The translations under genes and the position numbers were made by a program. A stretch of DNA of 64,000 nucleotides from an uncultured Prevotellaceae bacterium. GTDB taxonomy: Bacteria > Bacteroidota > Bacteroidia > Bacteroidales > Bacteroidaceae. The first letter of the stretch is position 1. Each line of letters starts with the position of its first letter. A model generated the notes under the pieces. The model was given only the letters and a program-made list of their open reading frames with translations. It was not told the DNA's origin and did no database searches. Shown here piece by piece: positions 14,661-26,800 of this stretch. Location of the stretch: contig CAMKTJ010000005.1 of assembly GCA_946415645.1 (NCBI GenBank), forward strand, positions 1 to 64,000, in the 5' to 3' direction.

Positions 14661-15743
14661 ATGAAAGAGGCAATAAAGTATATATGGTTGATAGGCCTAA
14701 TAGGGATGGTGAGCTGCTCTAAGGAGCAGATAGCCGGACCGGATCCAGAACCAAAGGTTCAGGACCCTACCGCTATTGCCTTTAACGGAAAGCTGACAGA
14801 GGAGGAGGTAACACGTGCTAACACTCCACTGGAGGACTACACAAAAGCCTTTAGGGTATGGGCATACAAGAGCATGAGTGTTGACAACGAAGGCAGCTAC
14901 AGCAGTACGCAGACGGTGATGGACCAGTACCACGTGCAGTGGGTAACAAATACGGCTAACACTACCACTACCAACAGTAACGACTGGGATTATATCCTGA
15001 TGACCTACCCCGACCAGACACCCAAATACTGGGACTTTGCTGCCAAGGCTTACCGCTTCTTCGGTTCGGCAGAGATGAGTGCCACACCCGGTACATGGGA
15101 ACATATAACGGAGGGCACGGAGTGCTACAAATACACCTGCACAGCAGATGCTACCAATGCGGCGGATGCTCCGTTCTATACACATCTGTGGTTCAGTACC
15201 GGTGATGCGGGGGACTACCCAACCCGTCAGTTTGGACACCCCGTGACAATGGAGTTCATAAAGCCCTTTGCCGAGGTGCAGTTCAAATTCATATACGCCA
15301 ACCCCGATGCCACACCCACACCTATGCTGGACGATCCCGACTTCCGTCCCTTGGACTCAGAAAAGCGCATAGCGCTGACAGGAACGGTGACCATAACCTT
15401 CCCCATCACAGGAAAAGGGACACAGGAAACCTGGAACAGCACGCCGGAGTACAGCAAGTACCTGACATCCTTTACCACACCCTCTACCAGTACAGCATAC
15501 TGGTACACGGTGTTCCCCATCCCAAGCCAGGGGGCGTACAAGCTGACGGTGACGGTGAACGGTGCGGACAAGGACTGCACAGTGCCCGCCCAATACATGA
15601 CTTGGAGCCCTGGCTACCGCTACACCTATATATTTAAGGTGAATGACGAGGGTGGCGTGGAGCTGGATAATGTGAACATTGCGGTTAAGGACTGGCAGAC
15701 AGACGAAGAAACTACCGCGCAATATAATTTGTATAATTGGTAA
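14661..15743 (+). CDS. Fimbrillin-family lipoprotein, 360 aa (accessory or tip subunit candidate)
   Basis: The lipoprotein signal M-K-E-A-I-K-Y-I-W-L-I-G-L-I-G-M-V-S-C ends at Cys19. A candidate processing site E-V-T-R-A-N lies about 35 residues later. Fimbrillin-type segments follow: P-T-A-I-A-F-N-G near the start, N-D-W-D-Y, P-K-Y-W-D-F-A-A-K-A-Y-R-F-F, F-I-K-P-F-A-E-V-Q-F-K-F, and the C-terminal A-Q-Y-M-T-W-S-P-G-Y-R-Y-T-Y-I-F-K-V. It is half the length of the two upstream pilins and lacks their A-V-K-V-I-K-V-V ending, which suits an accessory or terminal subunit. Its upstream region (element F) is duplicated before the next gene, implying the two genes share control. Confidence 0.82.
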   Translation: MKEAIKYIWLIGLIGMVSCSKEQIAGPDPEPKVQDPTAIAFNGKLTEEEVTRANTPLEDYTKAFRVWAYKSMSVDNEGSYSSTQTVMDQYHVQWVTNTANTTTTNSNDWDYILMTYPDQTPKYWDFAAKAYRFFGSAEMSATPGTWEHITEGTECYKYTCTADATNAADAPFYTHLWFSTGDAGDYPTRQFGHPVTMEFIKPFAEVQFKFIYANPDATPTPMLDDPDFRPLDSEKRIALTGTVTITFPITGKGTQETWNSTPEYSKYLTSFTTPSTSTAYWYTVFPIPSQGAYKLTVTVNGADKDCTVPAQYMTWSPGYRYTYIFKVNDEGGVELDNVNIAVKDWQTDEETTAQYNLYNW

Positions 15744-15890
15744 TTTTTGCAGAGCAAAAAAAAGAAATAAAACTCATCTCTCAGCGGAGAGCTTGAGATA
15801 GTTGACAGGTCACAGTTGACAGTTAATTGAAATAATGTCACACAGATTTAAAACATTGAACATTGGTTTAAACAAAAACCAGGAAAACCC

Positions 15891-16013
15891 TTTTGCTCTG
15901 GCTGAGGCTACGCCTCTGATGCCGTATCTGTGTTCTTTTACTTGTGAACGAGTTCACAGATAAAAGCTCACAGCCACACCATCAATCACAATGTGATTTC
16001 AGCCAGATCAAAA
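15891..16013 (+). repeat. 123-bp element with 15-bp terminal inverted repeats, copy 1
   Basis: It runs from TTTTGCTCTGGCTGA to TCAGCCAGATCAAAA, inverted copies of each other with two mismatches. Internal hairpins are GAGGC-TAC-GCCTC-like, GAAC-GA-GTTC within CTTTTA...TAAAAG, and ATCAC-AAT-GTGAT. The inverted copy at 53646-53768 has the same length and keeps the last two stems with paired base changes. It has no ORF. Confidence 0.8.
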
Positions 16014-16204
16014 GAAAAACCCCGCTTCGCTAGAAAACATTTCCCCAAGGGGAAACGGTTAGCGGTTAGTGGTTAGAGGTTAGCGAAAGACCCCAGTCGC
16101 CCGAGGGAGAGGAAACGGTTAGCGAGGAACCAATAAGCCACTAAGCTAATAAGCAATTAAGCCCATAACGTTTACGTATAAACAAATGGTTTTCATGGTT
16201 TTTC

Positions 16205-16330
16205 TTTTTGAAAGCTTTGACATACGAAAGTATGTGTTATGCTGTTGCCAGGGAGATGGCGGAAGCTTGCTTACAGACAGATTCATGGCAATAGCATAAC
16301 AAAGGCACAAAGTGCCAAAGCTTGCAAAAA
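16205..16330. repeat. Nested 126-bp element, copy 2
   Basis: The length and terminal repeats match the copy at 14442-14567. The large stem is longer here: the right side reads GCATAAC where copy 1 reads GCAGAAC, so GTTATGCTGTTGCCA pairs fully (one G-T wobble) with TGGCAATAGCATAAC. Confidence 0.75.
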
Positions 16331-16390
16331 GAGGTTTTTAAGGTTTTTGTTAAATAAAGAATCTGTGAGATCTGTGGGATCTGTGTGAGA

Positions 16391-16429
16391 ATAAAAAAAG
16401 ATTAGAGATTAGGGATTAGAGATTAGAGA
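16391..16429 (+). repeat. GATTAG(A/G) octamer array in the leader of the 16430 gene
   Basis: AGATTAGAGATTAGGGATTAG-type units (8 bases) fill the leader; a shorter version sits before the 14661 start (14635-14657). No consensus ribosome-binding site is visible, as is usual in Bacteroidetes. Confidence 0.6.
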
Positions 16430-17779
16430 ATGAAGATGAGAAGTAATAATATAGACAAGGTATTGCAGCTTATGAGCCGTATGCGGTTTATAGGCCTGGG
16501 ATGCCGTATGCTTTTCATTCTTTCATTTTTTCATTTTTTCATTACCTCCTGCTCCTCTGAGCTGGAAGGTCCCGGCGCTGAGGAGGAGAAGGGTACGCCC
16601 ATTCAGATAGTGGGATATGTACCATCCTATATGGAAGATGCTCCAACAGCCTCACCAGCCTCTCCCCAACCCTCTCCCAAGGAGAGGGGGAGCTATGACA
16701 GCCAATGGCCAACGCCGAAGGGGTCGCGAGCTGGAAGCGAGAACGAAGTGGCAATGGTCAATGGTCAATGGTCAATGGTCAATGGATTAACCCGTACGGA
16801 GTGGACGCCTCCTACTGGCTATAGCCTATATACCGGGGAGGGAACCACAGCTGTGGGCGCTTTCTTTACCACAAGTCCAAGCACCAGCGATCCACGCCGC
16901 ATCTACTACCATACCACAGAGGGGAAATGGTACGTCAGCGGAGCGGATGCCCCCGCCGCAGATACTTACTATCTGTATGGCTATGTTCCCTACAATGCAG
17001 CTAACGTGAGCATAACACCTAACGACACCTACGCAAAGGGGGCAACGCTGACCTTCAACAACATGAAGAGTGTGATGACCAAGGATATCTGCGTGATTGT
17101 GGGAGCTAAAGACGGAACATCAGAAACCGAGGTAACAGGTCTGCAGCCAGGTAAGTTCAGCACTACCTTGAAAGCCGCCGATAACTACCTGTTCCTGCTC
17201 TGCGAACATCTGTACGCCAAGTTGGAGTTCAGCTTCCGAGTGGGGACTGAGTATGCCACTCTGCGTAAGATAAAGCTACGCAAGGTGGAGCTGATGGGCT
17301 ACACATACACGTTGGACAACCTGACTGACATAACACCAATGAAGGAAACGGGAAACTTCACGGTGAACCTGACAGCCAACAACACGGGCGAATCGCCCCT
17401 TGGCGATGATGTAATCCTCTTTACACCCAACGGCTCGTCTGACGACCTGCCGCCCGTACTCCTCTTCGAGAGCGAAGACGGTGTACAACTGCCAGCCGAC
17501 AGCTACACCACAGAAACAGCCTATGTGCCGTATTTCAACTTGAGCGGAGCCGGCAAGATATGTTACAAACTGCGTACCACCTATGATGTCTATGACCGCA
17601 AAGACAACCTGACACGTAAGGGCTGTGTGGCAGAGAACCTGATAGTCCCCAAGGAGCGGTTCAACAAGAACCAGCTGCAACGCGGCTACCAATATACACT
17701 ACAGCTAACGGTAATGCCCACGTACCTGTACGTGCTCTCAGAGCCGGACCTGGATAATCCCAGCGTAGTGTGGGAGTAG
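16430..17779 (+). CDS. Fimbrillin-family lipoprotein with an in-frame heptamer repeat (accessory or tip subunit candidate)
   Basis: The 449-residue protein has a long N-terminus and a lipobox I-T-S-C. Fimbrillin-like segments include Y-Y-L-Y-G-Y-V-P-Y, G-A-T-L-T-F-N-N-M-K-S-V-M-T-K-D, L-Y-A-K-L-E-F-S-F, and the C-terminal G-Y-Q-Y-T-L-Q-L-T-V. Residues about 70-122 look like translated intergenic repeat: a GC-rich hairpin (P-Q-P-S-P-K-E-R-G) and then nearly five copies of CAATGGT (16752-16785), just before the L-T-R-T candidate processing site. Gain or loss of one heptamer would shift the frame and truncate the protein, so the gene may be phase-variable. An internal downstream ATG within the repeat could not restore the lipoprotein signal. 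Confidence 0.82.
   Translation: MKMRSNNIDKVLQLMSRMRFIGLGCRMLFILSFFHFFITSCSSELEGPGAEEEKGTPIQIVGYVPSYMEDAPTASPASPQPSPKERGSYDSQWPTPKGSRAGSENEVAMVNGQWSMVNGLTRTEWTPPTGYSLYTGEGTTAVGAFFTTSPSTSDPRRIYYHTTEGKWYVSGADAPAADTYYLYGYVPYNAANVSITPNDTYAKGATLTFNNMKSVMTKDICVIVGAKDGTSETEVTGLQPGKFSTTLKAADNYLFLLCEHLYAKLEFSFRVGTEYATLRKIKLRKVELMGYTYTLDNLTDITPMKETGNFTVNLTANNTGESPLGDDVILFTPNGSSDDLPPVLLFESEDGVQLPADSYTTETAYVPYFNLSGAGKICYKLRTTYDVYDRKDNLTRKGCVAENLIVPKERFNKNQLQRGYQYTLQLTVMPTYLYVLSEPDLDNPSVVWE
16752..16785 (+). repeat. CAATGGT heptamer, 4.9 perfect units inside a fimbrillin gene
   Basis: Four perfect units plus six bases of a fifth, read in frame as part of M-V-N-G-Q-W-S-M-V-N-G. A slip of one unit changes the reading frame. 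Confidence 0.9.
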
Positions 17780-17872
17780 CGGTTAGCGGTTAGGGGATTA
17801 GCGGTTAGAGGTTAGGGGTTAGCGGTTAGCGGAACTAGAAAGGCTAGAAAGGCTAGAAAGAACTAGAATAGA
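17780..17872. repeat. GGTTAGC-type heptamers followed by CTAGAAAGG array
   Basis: Eight or so GGTTAG-type units (17775-17829) run into three or four CTAGAAAGG units (about 17835-17868), filling the whole spacer between the fimbrillin-type gene and giant 1. The CTAG part and the following AGAAAAGAAAATGAG leader resemble the upstream sequences of the genes at 538 (minus strand) and 7181. Confidence 0.8.
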
Positions 17873-17879
17873 AAAGAAA

Positions 17880-20800
17880 ATGAGAAGAATAAACACCATA
17901 ATAGGCAGAATGCAGCTTAGTAGGCTTAGTAAGCTTAGTGGGCTTATGCGCCTATGCCTATTATTCTTCTTGTTCAATGTTCAATGTTCAATGTTCAATG
18001 ATGTTTACGCGCAGGGACTGGCATCAATAAAAATTGGCGGTAATGTATATGGCGGCGGTAATGCTGCTGATGTAGGCGGAAATGCTACCGTTACGGTCAA
18101 GGCAGGTTATCTGAACAAGGTATTTGGCGGAGCCCGTATGGCCAATGTAGGCGGTAGAACCTTTGTGAACATCTATGGAGAGGAAGCTACCAGCGATATC
18201 TTTATTGTTGAGGTCTATGGCGGTAATGATATAGCAGGAACCATAGGTCTGTCTGGCGAAGAGACCACCGTTCCTACAGAACTGACAGAGATACTGACTG
18301 GAGATCAGACCAAGGAGACCAATCCGGATAAGAACGCCATTGACAATACATGGAAGACCTTTGTCCGCACCACCCGTTCCAAAAGGGACAATGGAACGGA
18401 GCAAAGAGCCGTCATCATAGGAAAGCTGTTTGGCGGCGGCAATGGCGACTACGACTACGAGCACGATACCGAGGCTGACACATATAACATCTATGAGAGG
18501 AACCACGAGCCAGGCGATGCCCCCATCGCTACCAGCACCACGGGCTTCAACGTACCGGAAATCCCCAAGACCTACCTGGAGATTAACGGAGGCTGTATTG
18601 CCCACCTCTATGGCGGCGGTAACAATGCTACGATAACCGAGAATACCACCATCAGCATCAAAGACGAGAGCGACGATATGCAAACACAGGCAGAAACCTA
18701 TGAGAGGGAATCAGAAGGAACAGAACACCACATGACTGCCACGCAGGTACTTTCCTATCTGCTGGGAATGGTCAACCTCTCCACCTTCCAGGGCAACTAT
18801 ACCAACTGGAAGTTCAACTTTGCCCGCGTCTTTGGCGGTAACAACAAGGCAGACATGGCCATCCAGCCCACCTGGAACCTGCAGGAGGGAAAGATTCGCG
18901 ACCTCTACAGCGGTGGTAACCAGGGACGTATGACCAGTCCTAACGGTCTGATTCTTGACATCAAACCAGAGGAAACGAATCCCAAGCCCCTTGTCATAGA
19001 AAATGTCTATGGTGGTTGCCGTATGGCGGATGTAAGACCGCTAAAGCCCGACGGCACAGATGTTAACGAGGTTGACAACCTCACGGGCTATTACTTCCCC
19101 CGTAACCTGGCAGCCCGAACAATGGTACAGGGAGGTGACATAGGTAATGTATATGGCGGTAACGACGTCCGCGGAAAGGTTTACTTCGGTAATGCCGTAG
19201 GTGTTTCCACCAGTATCCGAGGCAATATCTACGGAGGCGGCAACGGTGCCTATGCCTATACAGACAACGAGAATTTCATAGATGATCCCACGTATGGCGA
19301 CTACTGTTATTCCTCTGTAGGATACGCTTCCTCTGTAGATGCCCTGAACGCTACACGCCCTGATGCCGAGCAGGTATCCATCATGGTAAGAGGTACGGAT
19401 GCAGCACATCCCACCGTCATAGGCGGTTCTATCTTCTGCGGCGGTAACTGTGCTACCTTAGAGACAGAGGACGCCCATAGCACACTGAAGGACTACCCGC
19501 TGGTAGAGCTGAAGATAGGCTCCCACGTCATTGCCGACAATGTGTTCCTGGGCAACAATGGTGAGGGAATGGTAACTGAAGACGTTCTGAAACTGTACCA
19601 GAGTAACATCACGGAAGAGGGAGAAGGCGGTAGTGCCCAAAAGTTCAGCACCATGGACCTGACGGACAGCGAGACCTTCAAGACCTATATGGAAGGCGCT
19701 GCCATGAACATCATACCAAGGCTGGTCTTTGAGGACGAGGGCAAAGGCGACCGTTATACATATGAAGACTACACCTCAAAGATAGGTTCCTTCTATTGCG
19801 GCGGCAACGTGGGCAGTATGACCTATGCAGGCAAGAACCCAATGGACTTCAGCGCACCCATATACATATACAACAAGGTAGTGGGCGGCTGTAACAATGC
19901 CTCAGTAGAAGCATCAGCCTATAACGCCTACTATGACGGCGGTATCCTGGGCAGCAAGGAAGAACAAGCCGAAGACGGCTATAAAGAAGGAGGTAAGATC
20001 AAGGATAGACTGGAGCTGAACTTCAACGGTGTGAGAATGTTACCTCAGAGACTTGACGACACCTTCACCAGAGTGGCATCAGGAACTACCCTTACCAAAG
20101 GAAAGAAATACTACACTACCAACCTGCGTTCCAGTGTCTTCACTGCTGACGGAACAGAAGTTGCCGGTGATGTTACGGATACCTACTATGAGCTGACTAA
20201 TATAGGAACAAAACTGGAGTGGAACACTGCCAAATGGGACAATGACGAGGATGACTTCATGAAAGCCATTCCCACGGGCAGTCTCGACAAGGATCTGCGT
20301 CTTTTGGACGGCAACATCTATGGCGGCTGCTACAACAGCGGACATGTGAACGGTAACGTGGTCATCAACATCAATCAGGACGTCCTGAACAGAAGTGAGG
20401 TATTCAAGACCGGTGAGGACGAGTCGAACGTAGATTATGTAAGTCAGCGCGATGACGTAATGGACCTGGCCATGACAGTCTTTGGTGCCGGTCATGGTGA
20501 GGATACCGAGATATGGGGCAGCACCACAGTGAACCTGAACAAAGGCTATTGCTTCCAGGTCTTCGGTGGCGGAGAGGAAGGTGTTGTGGGTAAGAAGGAC
20601 GGCAGCGGAGAATATGTCTATAATGCCGACTACAGCTGTACCATCAACCTGAAGGGCGTGAAGACCATCTACTCTTCTGAAGGAACGGATCCTGACATAC
20701 CAGAGTCTGAGTACCTGTACGGTGGCGGTAACGAAGGCGATGTCTGCGGTGATACGTATGTAAACCTGGGCAACGGACGAATCTATGATGCCTTCGGTGG

Positions 20801-23800
20801 TGCCAGCAACGCCAACATCCTGGGTCATACAGAGGTGTATATAGGCGGCTATGGCACGTGGAACACCACAGACGTTGGAGGAACACCTACAGAACAGCTT
20901 ACGGTAACGCCCCACGGCTTCCCATGGATACGTGACAATATATACGGCGGTAATGACTTTGGAGGCTTCGTCAAGGGAAAGAAGAACTTCGCCAGCGTAA
21001 CAGACAGAACCAGCTTCGACAGCAAGCTGATGGAAGCTGCCACCTATGTGCGCTACATTCAGGGACGTGTGGACAGTATCTTCGGCGGTTGCTACGGCGA
21101 ATATGACTACACGGATCCCCTCTTTATGGACTATACCTACGTCAGGGGAGAAGAACTGCCAGAGGGAGTTAACGTAGGTGACCCCAAGGGAGACTTCCAC
21201 TTCCCGCATCTGGATGACAATTCCTTTATACACTTCAAACCAGTGAACAACACCGAGAACAAGGTGGGCATTATCTTTGGCGGTAGCGAAGGCTACCCCG
21301 ATGACTTCAGCATGAACAATGCCATGCAGGGAGAGAGCTACGTGCTGATTGACGACACCGAGACAGAGGATGCAACGCAGTTTGCCAATGTAGATATCTA
21401 TGGCGGCGGTGCCTTTGCCGGTGTAGGTTCTGAGAGAGCCGTCGGTGCCGGCAGAACCGTTGTGGACCTGTTTGCCGGAACTTTCAATAATGTCTATGGC
21501 GGCAGTAACCAGGAAGGTCTGATTGGCTCTACCCGCGTGAATGTGCCTGCTACATCTACCATCAAGGTCAATGCCCTGTATGGCGGTAGCAAAGGCTATT
21601 CGCCCGAGGCTATTACGGCAAACACAAAATTAGCTGCCCGTTACTGTGACACCTACGTCACTTGTATAGACTACCAGAGTCCCAATGCCATAGTTGATAA
21701 CGGTATCTACGGCGGTAACCGCAACTGCCGCATCTCACTGGATACCTATATCAACGTTGGTGCACCACTCTATCAGAGCAATGGCCTATACGGTACCATC
21801 TACGGTGCCGGCTATGGTGACGAGACCGTCTGCGGCCGTACCAATATCTACATGAACGCGGGTGCCAATGCCTACAAGGTCTTTGGAGGCGGACGTGACG
21901 GTAACGTCTTCAACTTTGGCTCATTGGCAGAATGGCTGAAGACCCAGTTCACCCGAGCCAACTTCACCAACGACCAATTGTTGGAGAATCTGAGGGGTTA
22001 CGGAAGATTCATGCAGGGATTCAGAGCTTATGTAGCCGGCGCAGGCCGTATCTCTCTGCCCGCCCCCATGACCTTTACAGATAACATCTGGAAGGTAGCA
22101 GATAACGAGGACTTTGTAGATACCGAAGAATATCTCAACACCAACGTCCATCTGATGGAAGGCAGCAACGTCAACGGCTATGCATACGGAGGCGGATTCG
22201 GTTCCAATGCCACCGTTGGCGGAAGAACGTACGTTGAGCTGAAAGGCGGTAACGTGGAGAGGGACATCTATGGCGGCGGCCAGGGAGGTCATGTCTATGA
22301 CAAGTACGAGCTGAAATCATTTACAGCAGAAACCAATGTCTATATAGAAGGCGGAATGGTCCGTAACGTCTATGGCGGCGGTTACTTAGGACATGTAGGA
22401 AGGCATGACGGAGACATCTCAGCATCCAACGAGTATGATATCCCTGGGGTTGCCAATGTAACCATCGGCAAGACCAACGGCACATCCTTCCTGGACGGTA
22501 TCCCAGCCATTATGCGTAATGCCTACGGTGGCGGCGAGGGTGGCTCTGTCTATGGTACTGCCAACATAACCCTGAACAACGGTTACATAGGCTACCGCTA
22601 CAAGAATACAGGAACAGAAGAATCACCTGTCTATAAGTACGTAGAGGAGCTGGACGACCAGAAGCCTAACGCCATAGAGTTGGCAGGCAACCTGTTTGGT
22701 GGCGGTTATGTTGTGAACAGCTATGTGGACAATGCCAACGTAGAGATGTACGGCGGTACCATCCGTGGTAGTCTGTATGGAGGAGGAGAGGTTGGTCCAA
22801 TTGGTCGTGGTACCATGAAGGCTGATGCCACAATAGCCAGCGGCGGTATCAAGAACGGTCCGAACGATGAAGCTACCATCTACAAGGCCGGCAAGACACA
22901 CGTGAAGATGTTCAACGGACACGTTATGCGTAACGTCTTCGGTGGCGGTCGTGGTAAGGACAGTTGGGGCGGTGACGGTACCATGTATATGGACGAGGCC
23001 ATCAAGCCTACCCTAGACCTGAAGTGCAAGGGCTATGTATTCGGTCAGACAGAGGTTGACATCTATGGCGGTGAGATAGGTACCGACGAAGGTATGGCCC
23101 GTAACTTCGGTAACGTCTTCGGTGGCGGTGACGAAGGTTCCGTCTATAGTGCCTACGAGAATGGGGACGGAACTTTGTGCATTGGCAAGAAAGACGGCGT
23201 TAGATATGACGGTTTGTATCAGGGCTATTATTTCAAGAATGAAAACGGTGCCTTTACTACAATACAAGTTGAAAACGGTACTTATACTGCCGAAGAAATT
23301 GCTGCTGCTAAAGAAGGTGATGACGCCTATGGGAAAACACCTGGTCAGAAGAAATACACTACCGAACGCCAGTTCACCGAGGACTGCAAGGTGCTGGTAG
23401 AACCCTGGCTGCAGGTAAAGAACAGTAACATTGAATACGACAGTAAGACCTACAAGGTTGGCGACTATGTACCCACCGATTACCTGAATACGCTGAAAGC
23501 CAAGAGCGGAGACAACTGGCCAGCGGGATGGGACAACGTAGATGTAGGTACCATAGAGAAGGAACGAGGCATTAACATCCATAACGCCGTCTTTGCGGGA
23601 GGTAATATCGCCAGTGGTAGTAGTGATATGTATGCCAATGCCAAGACTGTATTCGGTAATGCCACTGCCACTATCCACGATGTCTATAACCGCGACCTGA
23701 TTACCATTGGTACCGGACATACGGGTGGTCTGTATGGCGATGGTAACCTGACCTTCGTTGACGGTTACCGCGAGCTGAACATCACCAACTATGGTACAGA

Positions 23801-26800
23801 CAAATATCATCTTGTATCACCGCTCACCATTGAGCAATACAGACAGCTTCCCGGACGAGAGCAGGCATACTATGAGCCTAAGTACGAATGCGTTAAATCC
23901 TGTACCGACAACGCAAATACCACCTATTCTGTAGGTTCCTCTTTGCCCTACGACGAATTGACAGTACTGTTCCTTGATGATAACGGACAATCGTTGAAGG
24001 ATGGCTCAACAGCTATTTTGGAATGGAACAACACCACTAAGAAATGGATTCCTAACTCAACCTATTGGGCAGAAAAAGGCGTGGTTTCCACATACGCTGG
24101 TCGTATCATGAACACCATTCAGCGTGCCGACTTCTGCGGCGTCTTCGGTAGCCGTATGGTGATGAAGGGTGCCCAGGACCGTGTGCCAGAGGAAGTGGAC
24201 TATACCAACTACACCATCAACCGTGTGCGTGAGGTATCGCTGAACAAGATGAATACTACTGCAGGCGATACTGGTGCTGACGACAAGATGCACGGCAACT
24301 ACTTTGGTATTTACAGTATCGTGAACTACTTGGGAGCCCTGACCAGCGATGTGGACTTCCAGTCCGTCCGTACAACAAACAGAGACGAAGACGACCTGAA
24401 GGCTGATGGTGTAACCACATTCGAAGGATGGAAGGAACTTCATAAGACCGACCGTAAGCGTAACAACGGATCATGCCATAACCAGGTGGCATTGGCCAGC
24501 GGTGTCTATCTGGAGCTGACAACAGAGGAGAGCACCGGCAACAAACTTAACGAGAAGGTTTGGGGCCCCATCACAGGTGTTGTTGAGTTAGACCTTATCA
24601 ATGTGCAGCCCGGTATCGGCGGTGGTTTCGTCTATGCCAAGAATGAACATGGCGTGCGTAGTAACTCTGGAATCAAAACCACTACGTTGACCGCCCTGAA
24701 CGAGAGTGCCGTCACCAAGTGGGACTTTAACTATGCTACTGCCGATGCGGACAGAAAAGAATGGGAGACATCCGGTAACTTCATCCACAGTTCGCAGACC
24801 ATTATTGATGACTGCTATAATATCAGCAACAGGTATCTGAGTACCAACTTCGTTCCTGCCCACTACTGGTATGTCAGCGGATCTGTCTATGTCTATGACC
24901 AGTACATCTCAGCCTACACAGGCTCACCCAACGCCTACAGCGAGACAGTGGAACTGCCCATCACCATCAATGCCGCCTCTAACGGTTCTATGACGCTGAT
25001 GGATGTGCAGCCAAACCTCTACGCCTATTATTCATCATATACCGATGCCAATACCAACACCCCGCTCAGCGGTGAGCAGAAACTGGTTATCAATGATGTG
25101 ACCTATCAGCTGAACGACCCCATCAGTTACTGGGAGTGGAACAAACTGCCGGCAGCTGAGAAGAAACTGTTTGTAAAAGATACCTATGTTGTATCAGAAG
25201 ACTGCAAGGTTGGGGAAACTGCCTATACCGCAGGAACCGTACTGCTGAAGAGCCAGTATGATGCCCTGTTCGTGAACAATCTGCCTCCTACCAATGTCAC
25301 CCATAAGCGGCTTGTGAACGACGTAGAGCAGGATGTAGAGGTTGCCTTTAACGAGGTATTCCATTCATCCAACAACATGAGCCACAATACAGGTTATCTG
25401 CTGACCTATAACGTTACCAACCCGAATATTTGGAATCAGTGGTACACCAATGTAAGTTCCAGCACACGCGTTAAGAACCAGACTGGCGGAGCCGGCTACG
25501 AGAACGGTCCCACCTACCATCCTACGGAAACTGGCTTGTACGGACAGCAGGAATACAGCAGGAATGACATCATCTCACAGACTACCTATTACAAATATGA
25601 AGGTTATGATAAGGATGAGAATGGCGTTTACACAGACGAGGGAGATGTCAAAGGCCTCAAGCAGATGTATACTGCTATTACTTCTCGCACCGACCAGGCT
25701 ACATTTGTGCCAGCCTATCTGCTAACCAAGGAGTACACATCCGAAAGTGCACACTACTACCCGGGCGCACCTGTATCGGCAGAAATCAGCGGATACACTA
25801 CACCTGCCTATATCAGCACCGCCACCATCCAGCTATCCGCAACTGATTACATCTATGTAAACGACTTGCTGACGGATACTGACATTGACGCCTATAAGAC
25901 CAGATACCCGGAATCTGTGGCCGAAATCAACGACCTGATTGTACCTGCCTACATCTGTACCGTCGATGGTCTATACGGCGGCAGCTACTATGAGACCAGC
26001 AAGAACTACCGTGCTCTGGAAGCCTACAGCGCTATGTCGCCAGCAGACCGCGAGAACTTTACCTTCAACTACGATGCCCTTGACCTGCTCATTGATCCTA
26101 ACTACGGCGGAACAACAGGCAAGAAGTACCAGTATGACTCGGCAGCCAGCACATTGGAAGGAGCTAATAACAATGATGCCCACTACTCGCTAACCAAACC
26201 TATTGACTACACGGCAACTTATAACAGTGCAACCGACTTAGACATGGGCGAGGGCAAGAAAATCGAAGTCACACGTTACAATTCAACAGAAGAAAAGTTT
26301 GAGAAAAAAAGTGTCCAATTGGTAAAGAAAGATGACGAACTGACTCGCGAAGTATATGAGCAGCTGCCCAACGAGCAGCGTCACTATGCACCCATCACGG
26401 TGAAGTCAGAAGACGTGGCTTCAGGGTCTCACACCGTCTATGTGGTTCGTGAAAGCTTTGTCCATGTAGAAACGCCCTATGCTGCAGGAGCTACCATCGA
26501 GGGTGATGCATACTCTAAACTAAGCAGCGAGGAGCAGAAGTACATCACCCCTCTGACATTCAACGCTGCGGGTACCTATTTCTATTGCCGCGAAGCATAT
26601 ACCATCAATGAACATGGTGAAGGCCAAGCCGTGAAAGCCATTATGGCTAATGCCAAGGGCTTGAACTCTAATGGAGAGACCGTTTCTATCACTGCCAATC
26701 AGACTATCTCAAGCGGTGAGGTTCCCATCGGTTTCATCATTGCCCAAGGTGCAGCAGACAATGAGGCATATAGCTATAGGAATCTGCCCAACAAGCAGAA

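Larger units (their letters stand above)
15838..16390. repeat. Palindromic intergenic element G
   Basis: Ends are TCACACAGA...TCTGTGTGAGA. It is almost the same as element F but interrupted at the sub-terminal AAAACCC by a 123-bp hairpin element (15891-16013). It also contains the second copy of the 126-bp element. It forms the upstream region of the fimbrillin-type gene at 16430. Confidence 0.85.

Noticed and set aside
20079-21233. Long minus-strand open frame (384 codons) inside giant 1
   Set aside because: Antisense shadow of the GGC/GGT-rich repeat codons; no domain, no start signal, hydrophobic Val/Ile-rich translation typical of antisense frames.
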